Positions 31,079 to 34,680 of a stretch of DNA of 34,680 bases are shown here, piece after piece. Origin of the DNA: Thermoplasmata archaeon (GTDB lineage Archaea; Thermoplasmatota; Thermoplasmata; Lutacidiplasmatales; UBA184); NCBI GenBank assembly GCA_021816865.1, contig JAKAWX010000003.1, positions 1 through 34,680 on the forward strand, read 5' to 3'. Positions within the stretch are counted from its first letter, which is position 1. Each line of letters begins with the position of its first letter. The translations under genes were made by a program, and so were the position numbers. Under the pieces are notes generated by a model. The model saw only the letters and a list, made by a program, of their open reading frames with translations, was not told the DNA's origin and did not search any database.

Positions 31079-32554
31079 ATGTCGCCGCGCACCGAGGGCC
31101 GATCGGTCGAGCGAGTCGTCGAGTGGGGCCTCGGGCTGCGTTGGGCCGACGTCCCCGCGGAGGTGCGCGAAGTGGCCCGTGCGATCGCGGCCGACTGCGT
31201 CGGATGCGCGATCGGGGGGCTCGACTCCCGAAAGTCCCGCGCGGCCTCGGCCTGGGCTCGGGGCTTTCCCCAGCGGGACGGCGTCTCGGTCCCGGGGAGC
31301 CGCGGCCGGACCGCCGCGGGGCCGGCGGCGTTCGCCTGGGGCGAGCTCGTGAACGCGCTCGAGTTCGACCCCGACCTCACTCCGTGCCACGTCGCGCCGT
31401 TCGTGCTGCCGGCTCCGTGGGTGACCGCCGAGGGGAACGAGCGGTCGGGACGTGACCTCCTCCTCGCGCTCGTGGTGGCGCACGAGGTCGCGGCGCAGAT
31501 CGCGGGCCGCATGCCGGGGTTGCGCGCTGTCGGAGGGAGCGCCCGCAAGCCGATCTACGGATTCCGGGAGCGCTGGAGCGCGTACACCGCCGGGATTGTC
31601 GGGGCCGTCGTGGGCGCGGCCCGGCTCGCCCGGACCGACCCGTCGACCGTGCTCTCGGCCATCGGCATCGCCGCGGGGATCGCCCCGGTCCCGATCGCGT
31701 CCCGGTTCTTCTTCACGGCCCGGCCGTCGGACGTGAAGTATGGCTCCCCGGGCTGGGTCAGCCTGGGGGCGACGACCTCGCTCCAGCTGGCGCGCGCCGG
31801 ATACCGCGGGGACGCGGCCGCGCTGGTCGGCCCGAACGGACTCCTGACGATCCTCGGGAACGGCCCGGCCGACCTCGAGGGGGCCGCCGCCGACCTGGGC
31901 CATCACTGGAGGATCCTTGACACGGTCTTCAAGCGGTTCCCGACCGGGGGCGTGGGGCACGTCGGACTCGACCTGTTCGAGCGATTCCTCGTAGAAACCG
32001 GTACGACGCCCGAGGCGATCGAGTCGATCGAAGTGACCTCGGACCCGATCGTGGAGGTTCCCGTCCTCGCGAACCGAAAGGTCCGCGACGCGGTCGACGC
32101 CCAGTTCGCCCTCGGGTGGGGGTATGCCGCCCTCCCGTACTACGCCCCCGGTCCCGCCTGGCAGTCTCCCGCGGCGCTCCGGGACCCTCGGGTCGCCCGG
32201 CTCCTCTCCAAGGTGCGGGTCCGGGGGGACCCGGCGGTCGTCCGGGACCTCTACCGTCAGCTCGTCACGGAACGTCTTCCCTATGTGCGTCGCCGGCCCA
32301 CGCGGGTCCGAGTGCGGGCGAACGGACGGCTCTGGGAGGCCACCGACGCGATCGCGCAGGGATATCCGGAGCGGCCGATCTCGCACGACGACCTGCGGGT
32401 GAAGTTCCTTCGGAACACGGCAGGGCATCTGCCGGCCGGTCGATCCGCCCGGCTCTTCTCGAAGCTCGTCTCCCTCGACCGCGCGCGCTCGCTCGCGGAG
32501 ATCGCCGCGTCGGTACGCGCGGCGCGAGGGACCGCGGGGGGCGGGGCCGCATGA
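31079..32554 (+). CDS. MmgE/PrpD family protein
   Basis: A 491-residue protein matching MmgE/PrpD (2-methylcitrate dehydratase and cis-aconitate decarboxylase superfamily) along its length. It has an N-terminal helical bundle with ADCVGCAIGGLDS, the acidic FDPDLTPCHVAPFVLPAPW block in place of the usual D-D...H-P-G...PA region, AYTAGIVGAVVGAARLA, and the lid-domain DVKYGSPGWVSLGATTSLQLA stretch with the conserved Lys. Family members dehydrate or decarboxylate tricarboxylates, but many homologs have other substrates. AAGGGGGAAGGGA lies before ATG 31079 as a Shine-Dalgarno. Its stop overlaps the start of the first amidohydrolase, so both are translated together, which suggests a substrate unlike methylcitrate. 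No prpB or prpC is present. Confidence 0.87.
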   Translation: MSPRTEGRSVERVVEWGLGLRWADVPAEVREVARAIAADCVGCAIGGLDSRKSRAASAWARGFPQRDGVSVPGSRGRTAAGPAAFAWGELVNALEFDPDLTPCHVAPFVLPAPWVTAEGNERSGRDLLLALVVAHEVAAQIAGRMPGLRAVGGSARKPIYGFRERWSAYTAGIVGAVVGAARLARTDPSTVLSAIGIAAGIAPVPIASRFFFTARPSDVKYGSPGWVSLGATTSLQLARAGYRGDAAALVGPNGLLTILGNGPADLEGAAADLGHHWRILDTVFKRFPTGGVGHVGLDLFERFLVETGTTPEAIESIEVTSDPIVEVPVLANRKVRDAVDAQFALGWGYAALPYYAPGPAWQSPAALRDPRVARLLSKVRVRGDPAVVRDLYRQLVTERLPYVRRRPTRVRVRANGRLWEATDAIAQGYPERPISHDDLRVKFLRNTAGHLPAGRSARLFSKLVSLDRARSLAEIAASVRAARGTAGGGAA

Positions 32555-33948
32555 CCGTCGACCTGATCGTTCGCGGGGGGCGTGTCGTGACGGACGGACA
32601 CCGCATCGAAGCCGACGTCGTCATCGACGGAGGACGAGTGACGGGCCTGATCCGCGACACGTCCCACATGGCCGCCGATCGTGTCGTCGACGCGCGGGGG
32701 AAGTTCGTGCTCCCCGGCCTCATCGACCCGCACACCCATTGGGGCGTCTTCAACCTCCCGGACCTCGACGCGTTCGCGACCCAGTGCTCGAGCGAGTCGG
32801 CGTCGTCGCTCGCCGGCGGGGTAACGACCGTGATGCACTGCGCAATGGACAAGGGCTCCTACGTGGCCCACCTGGCCCAGAAGCAGGAGCGGGTCGAGGC
32901 GCGGGCCGGGGTCGACGTCGTGTTCTACCCGGCGCTCACGAACCTCGCGCAGGTGGCGGAGGTACCGGCGCTCGTCGATCGGGGGGTCACGTCGTTCAAG
33001 ATGTTCCTGAACGGGGACGCCTTCTACGGGATCGGGGAGAGCGATTTCTACGCCGGGCTGCGCGAAGTGCTGCGTTCCGGCGGGATGCCGATGGTCCACT
33101 GCGAGTGGACCCCGCCCGCGCTCGACCTCCTCGCGCGCGAGCTCGCGGCCGCGGGGCGAACCGACCTCAAGGCGTGGGCCGACGCTCGGCCGAACGTCCT
33201 CGAGCTCACAGCGATGGAGCGGGTCTTTCGACTGGCGGAATCGCTCGGCGGACCGGTCTACATCGTCCACGTCTCCACGGGGGAGGGGCCGGAGCTCGGG
33301 GCGGCGGCCCGCGAGCGCGGGGTCGAGGCGTACCTCGAGACCTGCCCCCACTACCTCGCGCTCGACTACACGATGCCCTCGATCGCCGCCCTCGGAAAGG
33401 TCAAGCCCCCGATCCGGGGCCCGGGAGACCGGGAGGGCCTCTGGACCGGCCTCCTCTCCGGTCGGATCGACACGGTCGGGACCGACCACTGCACGCTCCT
33501 CCTGCGCGAGGCGAAGGTCGGTAAGGGGGACATCTGGAGCCAGCAAAACGGGTTCGCCGGCACCGAGACCATGCTGCCGATCCTCCTCAGCGAGGGCGTC
33601 CGGAAGCGCGGCATGACGCTCGAGCGCCTGGTGGAGGTGACCTCGGCCAACGCGGCGCGGATCCACCGTATCCCCGGCAAAGGCTCGCTGCGGCCGGGGT
33701 CCGACGCCGACGTCACGATCGTCGACCTCGAGCGACCGGCGACGCTGAGCGCCGAGACGTTGCACACCGCGTGCGACTTCACGCTCTACGAAGGCTGGAA
33801 GGTGACGGGGATGCCGGTCGTCACCGTCCGGGGAGGCGAGGTCGTCATGGAGGACGGAGCGGTGGGCCGGGGCCCCGCCGGACGCGTGCTTCGGACCGCA
33901 CGGCGCGCGCCGTCGCCCTCCGCGAACCGCCCGGTGGCGTTCCATTAG
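32551..33948 (+). CDS. dihydropyrimidinase/hydantoinase-type amidohydrolase
   Basis: A 465-residue protein of normal length for the family. The binuclear metal site is complete: His61 and His63 in DPHTHWG, the carboxylatable Lys150 in TSFKMFL, His183 in MVHCEW, His240 in YIVHVSTGEG and Asp312 in GTDHC. It should open a cyclic imide such as dihydropyrimidine or hydantoin, or hydrolyse a related amide. ATG 32551 overlaps the stop of the PrpD-like gene (ATGA); the longer frame to 32116 lies inside that gene. A second amidohydrolase of the same family follows after 60 nt, so the two may act on related substrates or form a mixed oligomer. Confidence 0.9.
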   Translation: MTVDLIVRGGRVVTDGHRIEADVVIDGGRVTGLIRDTSHMAADRVVDARGKFVLPGLIDPHTHWGVFNLPDLDAFATQCSSESASSLAGGVTTVMHCAMDKGSYVAHLAQKQERVEARAGVDVVFYPALTNLAQVAEVPALVDRGVTSFKMFLNGDAFYGIGESDFYAGLREVLRSGGMPMVHCEWTPPALDLLARELAAAGRTDLKAWADARPNVLELTAMERVFRLAESLGGPVYIVHVSTGEGPELGAAARERGVEAYLETCPHYLALDYTMPSIAALGKVKPPIRGPGDREGLWTGLLSGRIDTVGTDHCTLLLREAKVGKGDIWSQQNGFAGTETMLPILLSEGVRKRGMTLERLVEVTSANAARIHRIPGKGSLRPGSDADVTIVDLERPATLSAETLHTACDFTLYEGWKVTGMPVVTVRGGEVVMEDGAVGRGPAGRVLRTARRAPSPSANRPVAFH

Positions 33949-34008
33949 GCCGGAGTATCGCTCGGTCCATCGCAGCACGTAAAGCGGAGCGCGGCTACGG
34001 GCTCGCCC

Positions 34009-34680
34009 GTGAGCGGCTACGACCGGGTGCTGCGGGGCGGGCGGGTGGTCACGTCGACCTCGGTGATCGACGCGGACGTGGGGATCGCGGGAGAACGGAT
34101 CGTCGCGGTCGCCAAGACGCTGCCCGCGAACGGGGCCACCGTGCTCGACGTCACGGGCAAGATCCTTTTGCCCGGCGGCATCGACCCGCACACCCACATC
34201 GCCTACGGCCAACGCCCGTTCGCGCAGAACATCCGGTCCGAGACCGAGTCGATGGCGGTCGGCGGGATCACTTCGGGGTTCTCGTTCGTGGGGCGCAAGG
34301 ACCCGTACTCCCAGCACCTTCCCGAGCTGATCGGAACCGTCGAGCAGCAGAGCTTGCTCGACATCGGTTTCCATCCGATCGTCGGGCGACCGGAGCAGGA
34401 AGCCGAACTTCCGAAGCTTTTCGCCGACCACGGGGTCGCTACGTTCAAGTTCTATCCGGCGACCCGGGCGCAGGAGATCTACCCCGAGGTCTGGGGGATC
34501 GATGACGGGCTGTTCTACCTCGCCCTCCAGCGCATCCGCGAGATGGGTGCCCCGGCGTCCGCGCTCGTGCACGCCGAGAACTGGGAGATGCACCCGTACC
34601 TGCGCGACGAGATGATCCGCGCCGGCCGGACCGACCAGGCCGCGTACTGCGAGTCGCGACCGAGATTCTGCGAGGAGGAC
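34009..34680 (+). CDS. second dihydropyrimidinase/hydantoinase-type amidohydrolase (partial)
   Basis: The open frame starts with GTG 34009 and runs past the right edge; 224 residues are visible. It has the N-terminal beta strand (YDRVLRGGRVVTST), DPHTHIAY with His61 and His63, the carboxylatable Lys147 in ATFKFYP and His188 in LVHAENWEMH. It therefore carries the first four metal ligands of the dihydropyrimidinase family and should be active. Overall it is only moderately similar to the preceding gene (DPHTH, the VGGIT/AGGVTT block and the Lys strand), so this is an old duplication or a heterologous partner rather than a recent copy. The remaining ligands lie outside the window. Confidence 0.85.
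   Translation, partial: MSGYDRVLRGGRVVTSTSVIDADVGIAGERIVAVAKTLPANGATVLDVTGKILLPGGIDPHTHIAYGQRPFAQNIRSETESMAVGGITSGFSFVGRKDPYSQHLPELIGTVEQQSLLDIGFHPIVGRPEQEAELPKLFADHGVATFKFYPATRAQEIYPEVWGIDDGLFYLALQRIREMGAPASALVHAENWEMHPYLRDEMIRAGRTDQAAYCESRPRFCEED

Noticed and set aside
32281-34593. 770-codon minus-strand open frame opposite the amidohydrolase genes
   Set aside because: The plus strand carries complete amidohydrolase metal-site motifs; the antisense product is charge-rich without domains.
1-34680. CRISPR arrays, insertion sequences, integrases, toxin-antitoxin pairs
   Set aside because: I looked for regular direct repeats, terminal inverted repeats around transposase-like frames and typical small paired genes, and saw none.

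Overview
The window looks like one stretch of a GC-rich (roughly 70% by eye) archaeal chromosome, most likely a Thermoplasmatota-type euryarchaeon. The lineage is inferred. Evidence for archaea: many genes have a short AT-rich TATA-like box about 25-30 bp before the first codon with no room for a leader (13594, 16185, 19520, 21087, 24466 minus, 20662 minus), mixed with Shine-Dalgarno-led genes. A polyprenol-phosphate-mannose-synthase-like pair, a branched-chain-type 2-oxoacid dehydrogenase E1, a MetE catalytic core without the N-terminal half, and secreted proteins built from carboxypeptidase-regulatory-like repeats rich in N-x-S/T sequons also fit. No tRNA, rRNA, CRISPR, IS element or phage gene was found.

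Region 1 (1-8354) is a surface-glycan region. An overlapping minus-strand operon holds a GT4 glycosyltransferase, a polytopic GT-C-like membrane protein and a membrane-anchored secreted protein cut by the window edge. A divergent large polytopic membrane protein follows, then two paralogous GT2 glycosyltransferases flanking a sugar-nucleotide epimerase/reductase. Region 2 (8696-12034) encodes two secreted, membrane-anchored proteins: a phosphoesterase with four tandem beta-sandwich repeats, and a small protein with one repeat of the same kind. They are plausible substrates of the glycosylation genes.

Region 3 (12108-20227) is metabolic: a phosphohexomutase, a D-2-hydroxyacid dehydrogenase paired with a benzoylformate-decarboxylase-like ThDP enzyme, a Nudix hydrolase, a 14-TM MFS exporter, a MetE-like zinc methyltransferase and a VIT1/CCC1 iron/manganese transporter. 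Region 4 (20435-25420) has two small hypothetical genes, a SufR-like putative Fe-S regulator translationally coupled to an SDR and a QueA-like protein, and then convergently an HsdR-N-like protein with a degenerate nuclease motif.

Region 5 (24500-29345) is a minus-strand lipoate/2-oxoacid dehydrogenase operon (E1-alpha, Lpd, LipB, atypical SDR) lacking E1-beta, E2 and LipA here, preceded by a DoxX-family membrane protein. A roughly 0.9-kb stretch without an intact gene follows; it contains a decayed copy of the E1-alpha 5' end. Region 6 (30256-34680) is a plus-strand catabolic operon: SDR, MmgE/PrpD protein, and two dihydropyrimidinase/hydantoinase-type amidohydrolases, the last cut by the window end.

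The most unusual items are the SufR-like/SDR/QueA-like coupled operon, the Asp in place of the usual ThDP-activating Glu in the decarboxylase, the E1-alpha relic, and the PrpD-amidohydrolase operon.
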